64,000 nucleotides of DNA from Alphaproteobacteria bacterium GWF2_58_20 (GCA_001768735.1 MEMB01000002.1:213573-277572); one strand, 5' to 3'; numbered from the stretch's first letter, positions 26,034-35,228 are shown. Notes: generated from the letters alone by a model not told the origin. A program made the numbers and translations.

Positions 26034-27470
26034 TCAGGTTTTTCTTCCGGGTTTCCTTGTCTGGGCTTCAGGAAGGCCGCGAAACAGCGCGAGGGCGCGC
26101 TTTCTTGCTTCCGCATGGTCGATGACGGGATTGGGATAAGTTTCACCAAGGACAATGCCGGAGGCTTCCAGAATATCTGCCGGGGCCTGCCATGGTGCAT
26201 GGATATAGACGGTGGGAAGCCGGGAAAGTTCAGGAATCCACCTGCGGATGTAGAGGCCGTCAGGATCGAATCGCTGACCCTGGGTCATGGGATTGAAAAT
26301 GCGAAAGAAAGGCGCTGCATCCGCGCCGCATCCGGCCACCCATTGCCAGCTTGCGGCATTGTTTGCAAGATCGGCATCCACAAGGGTGTCCCAGAACCAT
26401 TTTTCCCCAAGTGTCCACGACACGAGTCCATCCTTGACAAGAAAGGATGCGGCAATCATGCGGACGCGATTGTGCATGAAACCGGTTTTCCAGAGCTGGC
26501 GCATGCCGGCATCCACAATGGGATAGCCGGTTTTCCCCTGTTGCCAGGCCGCCAGGAAGTTTTCGGGCATCTGCCATGGGATGTTTTCAAAACGGGGATT
26601 GAGGGGGGATTCGGGAATGTGCGGGAAATGAAACAGCAAATGCTGGCAGAATTCACGCCACAACAATTCCCGGTGAAAAGTTTCGCTGCCGGCGGCATCC
26701 CCGGCGGCATTCCACACCTGCCGGATGCTGATTTCGCCGTGGGCAATATGGGGAGAAAGCCTTGATGTGCCTGAAAAGTCTGGTCTGTCACGGGTTTCCG
26801 GATAGGTGGCCATGCCGTCTGAAATGAAACTTTCCAGCTTGGTGGCTGCCCCGGCTTCTCCGGGTTTCCATTCTGGGCCAAAACCGAAAGCCCAGTCTGG
26901 GGTGGTTGGAACAAGAGACCAGGAAGACAGTGGATCGCTGCTGGGCATGACTGAAGGCGGAACAAGGGTTGTGGGTGTCGGATGGAGGGGCAGGATGCCT
27001 AGTTGGGCTGCGCATTTCCGGTAAAATGGGGTGAAAACGCGGAAAGGATTTCCTGAGGCTGTTGAAATGGTTCCCGGAGCAAGCAGGAGGTTGCCCGGAG
27101 TCGTGTGAAGGGCTGCGGATGTTTCACGCAGGGCGCTTCCGCAGTCCAGGAGACGTTGTCTGGCCCAGGGTTCCACCATGTGGGCGGTGAAAACGCTTTT
27201 GGCTCCGGTTTCGCGCACAAGATCGGCCAGAATTTGGGGGGCAGGGCCTCGGCGCAGGATGAGGGGCGCGCCAAGGGCGGCAAGGCTTGAAGCCAGGGCT
27301 TTGAGGGAATGGTGGAGCCACCAGCGGGATGCACCGCCGGTTTTCCATGGGCCAGGGCTTTCATCATCCAGGATGAAGAGCGGGATAACAGGTCCGGATG
27401 CGGCTGCCATGGCCAGCATGGGGTTGTCGGCCAGGCGCAGGTCGTTTGTAAACCAGGCGATGGATGTCAT
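26034..27470 (-). CDS. phrB: Deoxyribodipyrimidine photolyase
   Basis: This light-driven DNA repair enzyme of 478 residues belongs to the class I CPD photolyase/cryptochrome family. The N-terminal antenna domain starts MTSIAWFTNDLRLADNPML. The FAD domain has SRLSPHIAHGEISIRQVW, ELLWREFCQHLLFHFPH, TGYPIVDAGMRQLWKTGFMH, NRVRMIAASFLVKD and DADLANNAASWQWVAGCGAD. These match the flavin pocket and Trp electron path of E. coli PhrB. The start at 27470 overlaps the stop of the phosphoesterase gene by four bases, so the two are co-translated. Confidence 0.95.
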   Translation of the reverse strand: MTSIAWFTNDLRLADNPMLAMAAASGPVIPLFILDDESPGPWKTGGASRWWLHHSLKALASSLAALGAPLILRRGPAPQILADLVRETGAKSVFTAHMVEPWARQRLLDCGSALRETSAALHTTPGNLLLAPGTISTASGNPFRVFTPFYRKCAAQLGILPLHPTPTTLVPPSVMPSSDPLSSWSLVPTTPDWAFGFGPEWKPGEAGAATKLESFISDGMATYPETRDRPDFSGTSRLSPHIAHGEISIRQVWNAAGDAAGSETFHRELLWREFCQHLLFHFPHIPESPLNPRFENIPWQMPENFLAAWQQGKTGYPIVDAGMRQLWKTGFMHNRVRMIAASFLVKDGLVSWTLGEKWFWDTLVDADLANNAASWQWVAGCGADAAPFFRIFNPMTQGQRFDPDGLYIRRWIPELSRLPTVYIHAPWQAPADILEASGIVLGETYPNPVIDHAEARKRALALFRGLPEAQTRKPGRKT

Positions 27471-28285
27471 AAGACAGGCTCCAGTGCCTTGATGGGGAAG
27501 TCTCCGATGGGGCTGACATGGGTGACAAAGCCAATTTCGGGTTCCCAGAGATGGACGAGGATGGCCGGCGGTTCCTGGATAAGTCTGAGATGGTCGCGTT
27601 TGTCGAGGTCCATGGCCACGCAAACGCCAGAACTGGGTGCGATGACAACCGGGTGCCTGTTCCAGACGCTGGTTGCGAATCGGTGGAGATGGCCGCACAG
27701 GATGAGTTCAACATTGGTATAAAGGGAAAGGAGGTCAGACAGGCCCTCAGTTCCAAAACAACGCCAGTTGTCCATGATGCGAATGCCCGTGCGCATGGGC
27801 GGGTGATGCATGAAAATGAGGGTTGGACGATCAGGATCTTCCGCAAGACGGTCTGCCAGCCATGCCGTCCGGCGGGGACATAGGTTCCCCCGGGGCTCTC
27901 CCGGAATGCTGGTGTCAAGCGCGATCATGCGGACAGGATGATCCTCAATGGTATATTGCAGGAATTCACTGTCTTCGTGGTGATTTGGGGGGAGGGCGCC
28001 CATGGGGGAAAAAGTCATGGCCATCAGGGTCCGGTCATCATGGTTTCCGGGAACCACAAAGAAGGGAGCCCGCAGGCCAGACAGGAGCTGGCTGGCAAAG
28101 GCGTATTCTTCGGGCGTGCCGTTATGGACAATGTCCCCCGTGATGAGGATGAGGTCCGGCTGGGGGCTCAGGTTGTTGATATGGGCAATGGCCGCGCGGG
28201 TGCTGGCCTCGGAATCGTGGGTGCCATCAAACGTCCGTTCTCCGGGACGGGTGAGGTGAATGTCGGACAGCTGGACGATGATCAT
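27467..28285 (-). CDS. Calcineurin-type metallophosphoesterase, CpdA-like
   Basis: The 272-residue product carries the class III cyclic-nucleotide phosphodiesterase motifs in order: DxH in QLSDIHLTRPG, GD in LITGDIVHNG, GNHD in VVPGNHDDR, the His motif FMHHPPM, and GHLH in LCGHLHRF. The start MIIVQLSDIH at 28285 leaves no extra leader. Close relatives split cAMP (CpdA/Icc) or glycerophosphodiesters, and the sequence does not decide between them. It lies directly before the photolyase gene with a four-base overlap and is divergent from the MscS gene across about 60 bases. Confidence 0.88.
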   Translation of the reverse strand: MIIVQLSDIHLTRPGERTFDGTHDSEASTRAAIAHINNLSPQPDLILITGDIVHNGTPEEYAFASQLLSGLRAPFFVVPGNHDDRTLMAMTFSPMGALPPNHHEDSEFLQYTIEDHPVRMIALDTSIPGEPRGNLCPRRTAWLADRLAEDPDRPTLIFMHHPPMRTGIRIMDNWRCFGTEGLSDLLSLYTNVELILCGHLHRFATSVWNRHPVVIAPSSGVCVAMDLDKRDHLRLIQEPPAILVHLWEPEIGFVTHVSPIGDFPIKALEPVL

Positions 28286-28345
28286 GGCGGAGTTTCTCCT
28301 GCGCGCGCTTGTCATTTTTCTCGCGGTAGTGTATCGGATTCTCTT

Positions 28346-30493
28346 ATGAAAAAAAACCTTTCCATGATGGTGGCTGGTATTGCCGCGCTGTTGCGGGCTC
28401 TTCCGGCATATGCAGCTGAAAAGTCTGGCGAAGCCGCAGCGGCAGCTGCGGCCGTAGCGCCAGCGGTGGTTGTGGCCCCAGCCGTAGTGCCCTCGGCAAC
28501 GCCAAGCGGTCTTGCGGAAACAGCCACCATGACGCTGGCAACGAACAGCGCAGCTGCCGTTGCGCGTTCGGCCGAGCAGGTCACGCGGCTGTCGCAATAT
28601 CTTTCCCGTGCCATTTATTCCCTGATTGAGGTCATGGTGGGGGGATTCCTGGCCTTGCCGGGAATCCTCACCCGCATGTGGGACATGACGGGCAATCCGA
28701 TGGAACGGCGGCGCCTGGCGCTGGGGGCTTTTGTCATTTCGTGGGTTGTGGGCAGTTCCTTTTTGGTCTTCAAGGGTCTCAGGCCCACCATCCTCTTCCG
28801 TCTGCGGGCCTGGGGGCGGCACTGGAAACCGTCGCTTGCCATCCTGCGTACCATTGTGGCTGGAGGCGACATTGTCGTTCTTGTTGTTTTCCTTCTGCTG
28901 ACGGCCAGCGTCCTGTCCATCATGCCAGCCGAAATTCCGGCGCGTGAAGTTGGGGTGGCCATTGTTTGGGCCATCTGCATTCTCGAAGGCGCACGGATGA
29001 TTGCACGGTTTTTCCTGGTGGCGGATGATCCAAAACTCTTTTCTCCCCTTGTTTGTGAGCTCGGCGTAAAACCGGAAACGGGGTATTACCTGTTCATCTG
29101 GACCCGGCGTTTGCTCATTCCCATGGTGTATGGCTGGCTGGCGCTTGAATTTTTGCGTCTTGGAGGGATTGGCGGCAATACCCGGATGGCGGTTTTCAAT
29201 CTTATCGGTCTCACCATTACCGTTCTCCTGTCCACATTCGTCATGCAGAATCGTGAACCTGTCGCGGCTTTTTTTGCTGGCGGAAAAAAAGGGCGGCACC
29301 GACTTGCCCATACCTGGCACATCCTTGCGGTGGCGTCCGTTGTTAGCATTTATGGCGTGTTCCTTCTTGATATGGAAACCGGAAATTTCCGGGCACTGAC
29401 CGTTGTCATCATGACTCTGGCCGTTTTTGTTATGGCCATGGTCTTTCTGGTTGTGATGAAATTCCTGATCCACCGGATGTTCCGGTTGTCCCATGATGTT
29501 GTTCATCGTTTTCCGGAGCTGGAAAAGCGCGCTGCCCGCCATGAGAGGACATTTTCCCGGATTGTATTTGCCCTGGTATGGGTTTTTGCCCTGCTGGCGC
29601 TCTTGCGCGTGTGGGAAATCGATATCCGTGTGCTGGGAGGGGACAATTCCCTGAAAGTGTTTCTTGAGCGCCTGACATCGGTTGGAATGGTGATGGCGAT
29701 GGCGTGGTTTGTCTGGTGCATTACTGCGGCGCTGATTGATTATGCCATGGCCGATGGTCGTCCGGGCGGAGAACCTTCGCCGCGCGCCCGCAGTTTCATG
29801 CCCATCCTGCACAAGATTGCTGCGGTGGTCATCAGCATTTTTGCCGGCATGATCGGGATTGTGCAGCTTGGGGTGGATCCAACCCATCTTCTGGCAGGCG
29901 TTGGCGTTATCGGCATCGCCTTGGGTTTTGGTGCGCAAAGCTTCATCAAGGATTTCATCACCGGCATGTTCATGCTGGCCGAGAATGTGGTTGTGGTGGG
30001 CGATGTGGTGGAAACCGGAGGTATTTGCGGCACGATTGAAAATGTGGGGATGAGAACCATCCACCTGCGGGATTTCAATGGCGCGCTTTGCACGGTACCC
30101 TTCAGCGAAATCCGGACGCTTGTCAACCTGACGCGGGATTTCTCCTGCGCTGTTCTGGATGTCAGTGTGGCCTACAATGAAGATGTGGATCGTGCCATGG
30201 GGGAAATCAGCCTGCTGGCGGAAGCCATGCGGCAGGATCCGGCCTGGCAGGCGGATATCATCGACGTTCCGGAAATCCTTGGTGTCCAGGCGTTGTCAGA
30301 GAGTGCGGTCATTTTGCGTCTGCGGTTGAAGACCCTGCCTGGGCGCCAGTGGGCGGTCTCGCGTGAATTCCGTCGCCGGACCAAGAACCGGTTTGATCAA
30401 ATCGGCATCGAGATTCCCTATCCGCATGTGCGGGTTTACATGGGGCCGGCGTCTTCCAGATCGGAATCCACAACGGCGCAGGCGGTATCGTAG
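28346..30493 (+). CDS. Large MscS-family mechanosensitive channel
   Basis: The 715-residue inner-membrane protein starts MKKNLSMMVAGIAALL with a signal peptide ending AYA, an Ala/Val/Pro-rich periplasmic stretch, and many membrane helices. The conserved MscS core is at the C-terminal third: the pore helix VGVIGIALGFGAQSFIKD, then the beta domain (MLAENVVVVGDVVETGG, IRTLVNLTRDF region) and an alpha/beta tail. It should release solutes on hypo-osmotic shock. The ATG at 28346 is the only start that gives the signal peptide. Its last 58 bases overlap the end of recX on the other strand. Confidence 0.9.
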   Translation: MKKNLSMMVAGIAALLRALPAYAAEKSGEAAAAAAAVAPAVVVAPAVVPSATPSGLAETATMTLATNSAAAVARSAEQVTRLSQYLSRAIYSLIEVMVGGFLALPGILTRMWDMTGNPMERRRLALGAFVISWVVGSSFLVFKGLRPTILFRLRAWGRHWKPSLAILRTIVAGGDIVVLVVFLLLTASVLSIMPAEIPAREVGVAIVWAICILEGARMIARFFLVADDPKLFSPLVCELGVKPETGYYLFIWTRRLLIPMVYGWLALEFLRLGGIGGNTRMAVFNLIGLTITVLLSTFVMQNREPVAAFFAGGKKGRHRLAHTWHILAVASVVSIYGVFLLDMETGNFRALTVVIMTLAVFVMAMVFLVVMKFLIHRMFRLSHDVVHRFPELEKRAARHERTFSRIVFALVWVFALLALLRVWEIDIRVLGGDNSLKVFLERLTSVGMVMAMAWFVWCITAALIDYAMADGRPGGEPSPRARSFMPILHKIAAVVISIFAGMIGIVQLGVDPTHLLAGVGVIGIALGFGAQSFIKDFITGMFMLAENVVVVGDVVETGGICGTIENVGMRTIHLRDFNGALCTVPFSEIRTLVNLTRDFSCAVLDVSVAYNEDVDRAMGEISLLAEAMRQDPAWQADIIDVPEILGVQALSESAVILRLRLKTLPGRQWAVSREFRRRTKNRFDQIGIEIPYPHVRVYMGPASSRSESTTAQAVS

Positions 30494-30975
30494 GAAAATC
30501 CTGCGCGCGCAAGGGATGCAAGGTCGCGCTGGCGGTTTTCGTCACGTATTTCCTTTGCCCGCCATGGGCCGAGGTGGCGCTTTCGGGCCAGTTTTCGGGC
30601 AGCGGACATCTCGTCCTCACCTTCTTCCCCGGCCTTGTCGAGAGCGGCCCCCGCGTCGCCCGGAGAAATTCCCTTGAGCGCCAGTTTCTGGCGGATGAGA
30701 CGGGTGGAAGTTCCCCGGTGGCGCAGGCTGCGGGCCTTCATTTCGGCATAGGCGGTATCATTGAGGAGCCCCGCCTTTTCCAGCCGGATGACTTCGCTAT
30801 CCACAAGAGTTCGGCCATTTTCCGGATCATCCCCGTGAAAGCGGCAGGATTTCAACACGCGGCGCATCAGCACGCGACGCAGGTTCTCTTTGGACGAGGC
30901 AAAGCGGTCCAGGTAATGCAAGGCTGCATTGTGGAGGTAGTCCGGGGAGATGCGTTTGGGCTGCCTTGTTGACAT
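30436..30975 (-). CDS. recX: RecX family regulator of RecA
   Basis: This small helical protein of 179 residues binds and dampens RecA filaments. Three-helix RecX repeats are visible: ALHYLDRFASSKENLRRVLM, LEKAGLLNDTAYAEMKARSL, HRGTSTRLIRQKLALKGI, and KLARKRHLGPW near the end. There is no recA next to it. The ATG at 30975 stands four bases from a possible start of the divergent hslO gene, so their promoters must overlap. The 3' end is antisense to the MscS gene for 58 bases. Confidence 0.9.
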   Translation of the reverse strand: MSTRQPKRISPDYLHNAALHYLDRFASSKENLRRVLMRRVLKSCRFHGDDPENGRTLVDSEVIRLEKAGLLNDTAYAEMKARSLRHRGTSTRLIRQKLALKGISPGDAGAALDKAGEEGEDEMSAARKLARKRHLGPWRAKEIRDENRQRDLASLARAGFSYDTACAVVDSDLEDAGPM

Positions 30976-30996
30976 TTTATGTCCAAAGGGGTTGTT

Positions 30997-31899
30997 ATGT
31001 TCCTGTCGCAGTATAAGGAAAAGGATGTCGTCATGGCTAGGGATATTCTCCAGCCCTTTTATCTGGCAGGGCCACAGGTGCGCGGACGCATGGTGTGCCT
31101 TGATGGTGCCCTGAAAGCCATTCTGGCCGGGCATGGTTATCCTGAAAGGGTGGAAGGTCTGCTGGCCGAAGCTGTGACGCTGTCGGCGCTGCTGGCGGGA
31201 ATGCTTAAATTTGCAGGCGTTTTCACGCTTCAGGTGCGTGGGGATGGCCCGGTGTCACTGCTGGTGGCGCAGGTAACCAATGATGGCCATATGCGTGCCT
31301 ATGCCCGGTTTGATGAAGCTGTGCTGGCGGGTGTTCCTGAAAACCTTGCGGGGCTTTGCGGGCAGGGCGACATGCTTCTCTCTCTGGATCCGGGCGAAGA
31401 TGGCATGGAGCGTTACCAGGGGGTTGTGGCGCTGGAGGGGGAAACCCTTGCAGCCTGTACCCGGCATTATTTTCAGCAGTCGGAACAGGTTGATACGGAT
31501 TTTGCCATTCATTCCGTACGGGATGGGGATGGCGTGTCCTCTGGCGGCATCATGATCCAGCGCCTGCCGCGGGAAGGCGGTCAGGGCGAAGGGGATGCGG
31601 CTGCGGCAGCAGAAGACTGGCGCCGCGTGGGGATCCTCTTGTCCACGGTGCGGGCTCAGGAACTGGTGTCAAAAACCTTGTCCCCTTCTGAGGTTGTTTT
31701 TCGGCTTTTCCATGAGGAAGATCCCACATTTCATCCGGAAATGCTGCTGGAGGCAAAGTGCCGGTGCAGCCACAAGCGGGTTCTGGACATGCTCAAGGCC
31801 ATGCCGGAAGAGGAGAGACCAGGGGCTGGCGGAGAAGAGATTTCCGTGACATGTTCATTTTGCGGCAAGACATACACGTTTTCCAAAAAGGAGATTTAA
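30997..31899 (+). CDS. hslO: Redox chaperone Hsp33
   Basis: This cytoplasmic holdase of 300 residues is switched on by oxidation and heat. The N-terminal fold has LQPFYLAGPQVRGRMV and LSALLAGMLKFAGVFTLQ; the C-terminal zinc switch has CxC (EAKCRCSHKR) and CxxC (TCSFCGKTY). The ATG at 30997 has AGGGG seven bases upstream; the in-frame ATG at 30979 has no ribosome site. The downstream lipoprotein starts two bases after the stop, so they form an operon. Confidence 0.95.
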   Translation: MFLSQYKEKDVVMARDILQPFYLAGPQVRGRMVCLDGALKAILAGHGYPERVEGLLAEAVTLSALLAGMLKFAGVFTLQVRGDGPVSLLVAQVTNDGHMRAYARFDEAVLAGVPENLAGLCGQGDMLLSLDPGEDGMERYQGVVALEGETLAACTRHYFQQSEQVDTDFAIHSVRDGDGVSSGGIMIQRLPREGGQGEGDAAAAAEDWRRVGILLSTVRAQELVSKTLSPSEVVFRLFHEEDPTFHPEMLLEAKCRCSHKRVLDMLKAMPEEERPGAGGEEISVTCSFCGKTYTFSKKEI

Positions 31900-31901
31900 T
31901 T

Positions 31902-32489
31902 GTGAAAAAGATGCTTTTTGCAGTGGCGACGCTGGCCCTTTGGGGATGTGCCATGCCTTTGGGCGGTCATTATGTTGAAGCGGGCCGCGGGTATGACACC
32001 ATTGACCGGATACATCTGGATGTATCGGATATCGAGGTTGTGGATCGCTACATTGCGCCTTTTGCGCCGCCGCATGTCGATCACATGTTTGCCAAAACGC
32101 CGACCATGGCCATCCATGACTGGGTGTCGGACAGGTTGATGGTCGATGGAGTCGATGGACGCATGGAGGTCGTTATTCTGGATGCCGGTGTGGTTGAGGA
32201 AGTCTTGCCCAAGAAGGGCGGGTTTGAAGGCTTGTTCACCAACGAGCAGGATGTGCGTTATACCGGGCGGCTGGAAGTGGCGGTCAAGATGGAAAAGCCG
32301 TCAGCCCAGTATCTGGGCACGGCACAGGTGGTGGCGCAACGTTCCGTGACCGTGCCGGAAAGCGCGTCCATGTCAGACCGGGAAATGGCCTGGGGACACA
32401 TGACCTCCGCCATGATGGGGGATCTTGACCGGGCGATGGAGCAAGCGCTCCGGGAAAAACTTCCCCGCAGCGTGAAGGGCGAGTATTGA
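31902..32489 (+). CDS. Hypothetical lipoprotein
   Basis: The 195-residue product starts at GTG 31902 (AAAGGAG upstream) with a lipoprotein signal, VKKMLFAVATLALWGC, the lipidated residue being Cys16. The mature part has no domain that I recognise. It has an acidic-aromatic N-terminal half (DTIDRIHLDVSDIEVVDRY) and ends LREKLPRSVKGEY. It lies between hslO and a nucleotidyltransferase gene with gaps of two and four bases. Location is probably the outer-membrane inner leaflet. Confidence 0.8.
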   Translation: MKKMLFAVATLALWGCAMPLGGHYVEAGRGYDTIDRIHLDVSDIEVVDRYIAPFAPPHVDHMFAKTPTMAIHDWVSDRLMVDGVDGRMEVVILDAGVVEEVLPKKGGFEGLFTNEQDVRYTGRLEVAVKMEKPSAQYLGTAQVVAQRSVTVPESASMSDREMAWGHMTSAMMGDLDRAMEQALREKLPRSVKGEY

Positions 32490-32493
32490 CAGG

Positions 32494-33144
32494 ATGAACG
32501 CCGGGGACCCCGTTCTTGACGAGATTGTCCGCCATTTGGTGGATGACCATCATTGTCATACGGTGATCCTTTATGGATCACGCGCAAAAGGCACGGCAAC
32601 GGCCAAAAGCGATTACGATGTGATGGGGGTTAGGTCGGCTGGGGAAAAGGTTCGGATTGCACGCAAGCTGGATGGCTGTTGGCTGGATGTGTTTGTTTTT
32701 CCCGAGAAGGATCTCCGGAGGCTGGGGGAAGATCATGTCCATCTGCGCGGGGCAGAATTGCTTTTTACGGAAGGAAGTTATGGTGACAGGTTTTTGCGAC
32801 GTCTTCGGAAGGTATGTGCAAGTCCCGTGACAGTGTTACCGGAGGATGAAAGACAGGCTCTGGTTTCCTGGGGATGGAAGATGCTGGAGCGCGTGGAAGA
32901 AGGCGGCGTGGAAGGGGCATATCGGCGGGCATGCCTTCTGGAATCCCTTCCGGAAATGTATTTCCTTCTGCGTGCGCAGAGGTTTTCTGGCGGAAAAGAA
33001 GCCTTGTCCTGGCTGCAAAGAAATGACAGCACCACATATGCCCTGTTTGGAAAGGTTTTTGCGAATCCTTCGGATATGGAGGCGTTGAAGGCCCTCGTCC
33101 GTGGGGTTGTTGGTGACATGCCGGAGGAAACTCCGCTTTCCTGA
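32494..33144 (+). CDS. Nucleotidyltransferase-fold protein
   Basis: The 216-residue product has an N-terminal polymerase-beta-like nucleotidyltransferase motif, ILYGSRAKGTATAKSDYDVM, with the two metal-binding aspartates in SDYD and a third in CWLDVFVF. The C-terminal half is helical (about residues 115-210). This resembles MNT/KNT-type minimal transferases and antibiotic adenylyltransferases. No HEPN toxin partner is next to it, so an MNT-HEPN pair is not supported. It is the last gene of the hslO operon, ending at a strong terminator. Confidence 0.8.
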   Translation: MNAGDPVLDEIVRHLVDDHHCHTVILYGSRAKGTATAKSDYDVMGVRSAGEKVRIARKLDGCWLDVFVFPEKDLRRLGEDHVHLRGAELLFTEGSYGDRFLRRLRKVCASPVTVLPEDERQALVSWGWKMLERVEEGGVEGAYRRACLLESLPEMYFLLRAQRFSGGKEALSWLQRNDSTTYALFGKVFANPSDMEALKALVRGVVGDMPEETPLS

Positions 33145-33161
33145 TGGCGGGAGCAAGACAG

Positions 33162-33194
33162 AAAAAAAGGGATGCAGGCTGCATCCCTTTTTTT
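33162..33194. terminator. Bidirectional terminator
   Basis: Seven A, GGGATGCAG, a short loop, the complementary TGCATCCC and seven T. It separates the convergent hslO operon and first ankyrin cluster. Confidence 0.9.
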
Positions 33195-33207
33195 GTTGGG
33201 CAGGCTT

Positions 33208-33678
33208 TTATGAGATATATGAAGGGTGGGGCGCCATCTGGATGGCGCGGATGACGCGCGCGGCCTTGATGATGCGCAGCATGTCCTCGTTGCCGCTGGC
33301 GGCTGCAAGGGATTCCGCCGTGTTGCCTTGGGTGTCCTGGATTGCAGCCAAATCCGTGAAGTTTTTTGCAAGGTTTTGCGTGCAGGCGGCACGGGCTTTC
33401 AGATCCCACATCCATGCGTTGTGGAGGTATTGTGCGGTCTTGTCGGGGTCCATGGTCGTTATGGCGCGCAATATATTCACCTGTGCCAGCAGGAATTTTC
33501 CGGTTTGCAGGGTTTTGTTGCTCCCCGTGTTTTCGCTGGCAGGGGCCAAAAGCGCCTTGGCCGTTTCTTGTTCCTTCAGAGGCAAGGTTTCCTGCTGCGC
33601 CATGTTCCATAAGGGTTTTGCTTCGTTGCGGAACTTGTAGCTCTCGTAGAGTTCATGAAGTTTGCTAAAAATGGACAT
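33208..33678 (-). CDS. Ankyrin-type small protein, tail paralogue
   Basis: The 156-residue product has only one clear ankyrin-like helix pair, near the end (NTAESLAAASGNEDMLRIIK), then ARVIRAIQMA. The same tail is present in the neighbour at 33721-34338 (ESLAIANGNDEIVRLIKTAR then IIRAV), so the two are paralogues. The N-terminal part is helical and basic (LHELYESYKFRNEAKPLW). No signal peptide is seen. It probably comes from an ankyrin protein that lost repeats; the binding partner is unknown. Confidence 0.75.
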   Translation of the reverse strand: MSIFSKLHELYESYKFRNEAKPLWNMAQQETLPLKEQETAKALLAPASENTGSNKTLQTGKFLLAQVNILRAITTMDPDKTAQYLHNAWMWDLKARAACTQNLAKNFTDLAAIQDTQGNTAESLAAASGNEDMLRIIKAARVIRAIQMAPHPSYIS

Positions 33679-33720
33679 GCCTGCTCCGTGTTTCCGATTG
33701 TTTTATGCCTGTAGTGTTTC

Positions 33721-34338
33721 TTAGCCAAATGTCAGTTTTGGTGTATTGGCCTTTACGGCCCGGATAATGCGGGCGGTCTTGATAAGGCGCACTATTTCAT
33801 CATTTCCGTTGGCGATGGCCAAGCTTTCCATGGTGTCGTCATGGCTATTCCTCATGGAAGCAGCGGCAGGGTTTGCCTGGATAATGATCTGGACATGCTT
33901 ACTCCTGTTCTTCAGTACCGCCAGATGCCCCATGGTATCCAGACCCGGGAAATCTTGTGCCGTGATGACATCAGGATTCGCATCAACAAGTATTTGCGTG
34001 ATGTCCGTATGGTTGTTAATGACTGAGATGTGTCCCGGCGTGATGCCATCTCCGATGATATTATCCGTGGCATGGCTGGGGTCAACGGACAGGATGATGC
34101 CGACCATGTCCTTGTTGCCGCATTCCGTTGCAATGAACATGGCGGAATATCTAAATAGATTTGTGCAATGAAGATACCCCGGATGCCTTTCCAGAATGGA
34201 TTCGGCCTTTTCCTTTTCCCGGGCGGTCAGGTCTTTTTGGCAGGATAGGCGGAAAATATAATCCGTATCCCTGTCCTCAATCGCTTGGAAAAAATCGTGA
34301 ACCTTTTGGCAGATAAAATCGATGACAAGCATGGGCAC
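33721..34338 (-). CDS. Ankyrin-repeat protein
   Basis: The 205-residue product has about four degenerate ankyrin repeats (SAMFIATECGNKDMVGIIL, TPGHISVINNHTDITQILV, TMGHLAVLKNRSKHVQIII, TMESLAIANGNDEIVRLIK) after a helical N-terminus. The tail ARIIRAVKAN matches that of 33208-33678. There is no signal peptide or membrane segment, so a cytoplasmic location is expected unless it is secreted by a dedicated system. It is the middle gene of a three-gene minus-strand cluster. Confidence 0.82.
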   Translation of the reverse strand: MPMLVIDFICQKVHDFFQAIEDRDTDYIFRLSCQKDLTAREKEKAESILERHPGYLHCTNLFRYSAMFIATECGNKDMVGIILSVDPSHATDNIIGDGITPGHISVINNHTDITQILVDANPDVITAQDFPGLDTMGHLAVLKNRSKHVQIIIQANPAAASMRNSHDDTMESLAIANGNDEIVRLIKTARIIRAVKANTPKLTFG

Positions 34339-34446
34339 CTCAACAAAACAGGTTTCAGGATAAAGTGGATATACGCCTTCTTTCCAGAATAAGGAAGGGG
34401 TGAAGGGCGAGAAGGGCGAAGGCGGCCATTTCTTGGAAAATCGCGA

Positions 34447-34517
34447 AAAAAAGCTGACCCCTTTTGAGAAGCCAGCCTTTTTAAGGATTGCTGCCAGAAA
34501 AATTACTGGAAGCGGAT
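34447..34517. repeat. Copy of the ompA-like gene end with terminator
   Basis: This 71-base stretch matches 35174-35243 with a few differences. It includes a terminator stem (AAAAAAGCTGACC with GAAGCCAGCCTTTTT), the spacer AAGGATTGCTGCCAG and the last codons reading IRFQ and stop on the minus strand. It now follows the ankyrin gene at 34547-35014. The match ends abruptly after GCGGAT. Confidence 0.8.
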
Positions 34518-34546
34518 GTTGCCGCAGGATCGGCGTTCGTCTTCGG

Positions 34547-35014
34547 TCAGGGATGGCAGGGGGAGAAAGACGGTTCCCTGCCGAATTCAGAAAGCATCTT
34601 CATCTGGTTTTTGAGCCACGAAATGGTTTGCGGATCCCTGCAAAGTTCGACGGGGAGGAGGCCGGTGTCCGTGTTCTGTCCCTTGTAAAGGGTTCGGACA
34701 AGAAGCGACCGGGGGTTGGCCTTGATACAGGCTTCGAGGATGGAAAAGTCTTTCCTGACGGTGGCGGTGTGGACGATGGTGTTGCCGAAAAAGTCGTGGA
34801 TTTCCGCAAGCCGAGGGTCGGCATCCAGCAGAATTTCTACCAGATCGCGGTTGCCGTGTTCGCCCGCCACATGGATGGGGGATTCCCCCGCGGCGTTTTT
34901 TGTGCCGCCACGTTCCGGGGCTTCTTTCAGCAGGGCGCGCGCTACGCTTTTTTCCATGGGGGAAAGTGTCCGCTGGCAGGAAAATTTCTGGATGATGTAA
35001 AGGTGTTCGTCCAT
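34547..35014 (-). CDS. Ankyrin-repeat protein, short
   Basis: The 155-residue product starts at ATG 35014 (AAGGA upstream). Two or three ankyrin units are visible (GESPIHVAGEHGNRDLVEIL and NTIVHTATVRKDFSILEACI). The C-terminus ends SFSPCHP after a run of five C in the DNA. In the shifted frame the coding sense goes on to LTEDERRSCGNIRFQ and a stop inside the copied ompA end. A one-base slip at the C run may have cut the last residues. It has no signal peptide. Confidence 0.75.
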   Translation of the reverse strand: MDEHLYIIQKFSCQRTLSPMEKSVARALLKEAPERGGTKNAAGESPIHVAGEHGNRDLVEILLDADPRLAEIHDFFGNTIVHTATVRKDFSILEACIKANPRSLLVRTLYKGQNTDTGLLPVELCRDPQTISWLKNQMKMLSEFGREPSFSPCHP

Positions 35015-35173
35015 GGCTGGGTTCCTTTTGAAAGGAAGGGGAAAGCGAAGGCTTTTGCAAAAGCTCCCAAGGGGAAGTGATGTCGGGAGGATACGTGCGA
35101 TTCTGCGGGGAGGGAAATGCAAAAATGGAATGGTTGATATGTGATGGGTGCATGCCACCCGAAGGAAATGTAA

Positions 35174-35209
35174 AAAAAGGCTGGCCCCTTTTGGGAAGCC
35201 AGCCTTTTT
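35174..35209 (-). terminator. Terminator of the OmpA-type gene
   Basis: AAAAAGGCTGGC (35174-35185) and GCCAGCCTTTTT (35198-35209) form a perfect stem with a 12-base loop, just downstream of the minus-strand stop at 35229. Confidence 0.85.
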
Positions 35210-35228
35210 AAGGATTGCTGCCAGAAAA

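Noticed and set aside
27467..30064. A very long minus-strand frame (865 codons) covering the phosphoesterase and most of the MscS gene.
   Set aside because: Only its last 272 codons, from ATG 28285, look like a protein family. The upstream part is the shadow of the MscS gene.
32494..33144. Nucleotidyltransferase as part of an MNT-HEPN toxin-antitoxin pair.
   Set aside because: No HEPN-domain gene lies next to it; the neighbours are a lipoprotein gene and a terminator.
3832..34529. A 17-base exact match (CGGATGTTGCCGCAGGA) at 3832 and 34513.
   Set aside because: One copy is in a terminator, the other next to a copied gene end. A match of this length can occur by chance in a window this size and nothing else aligns.
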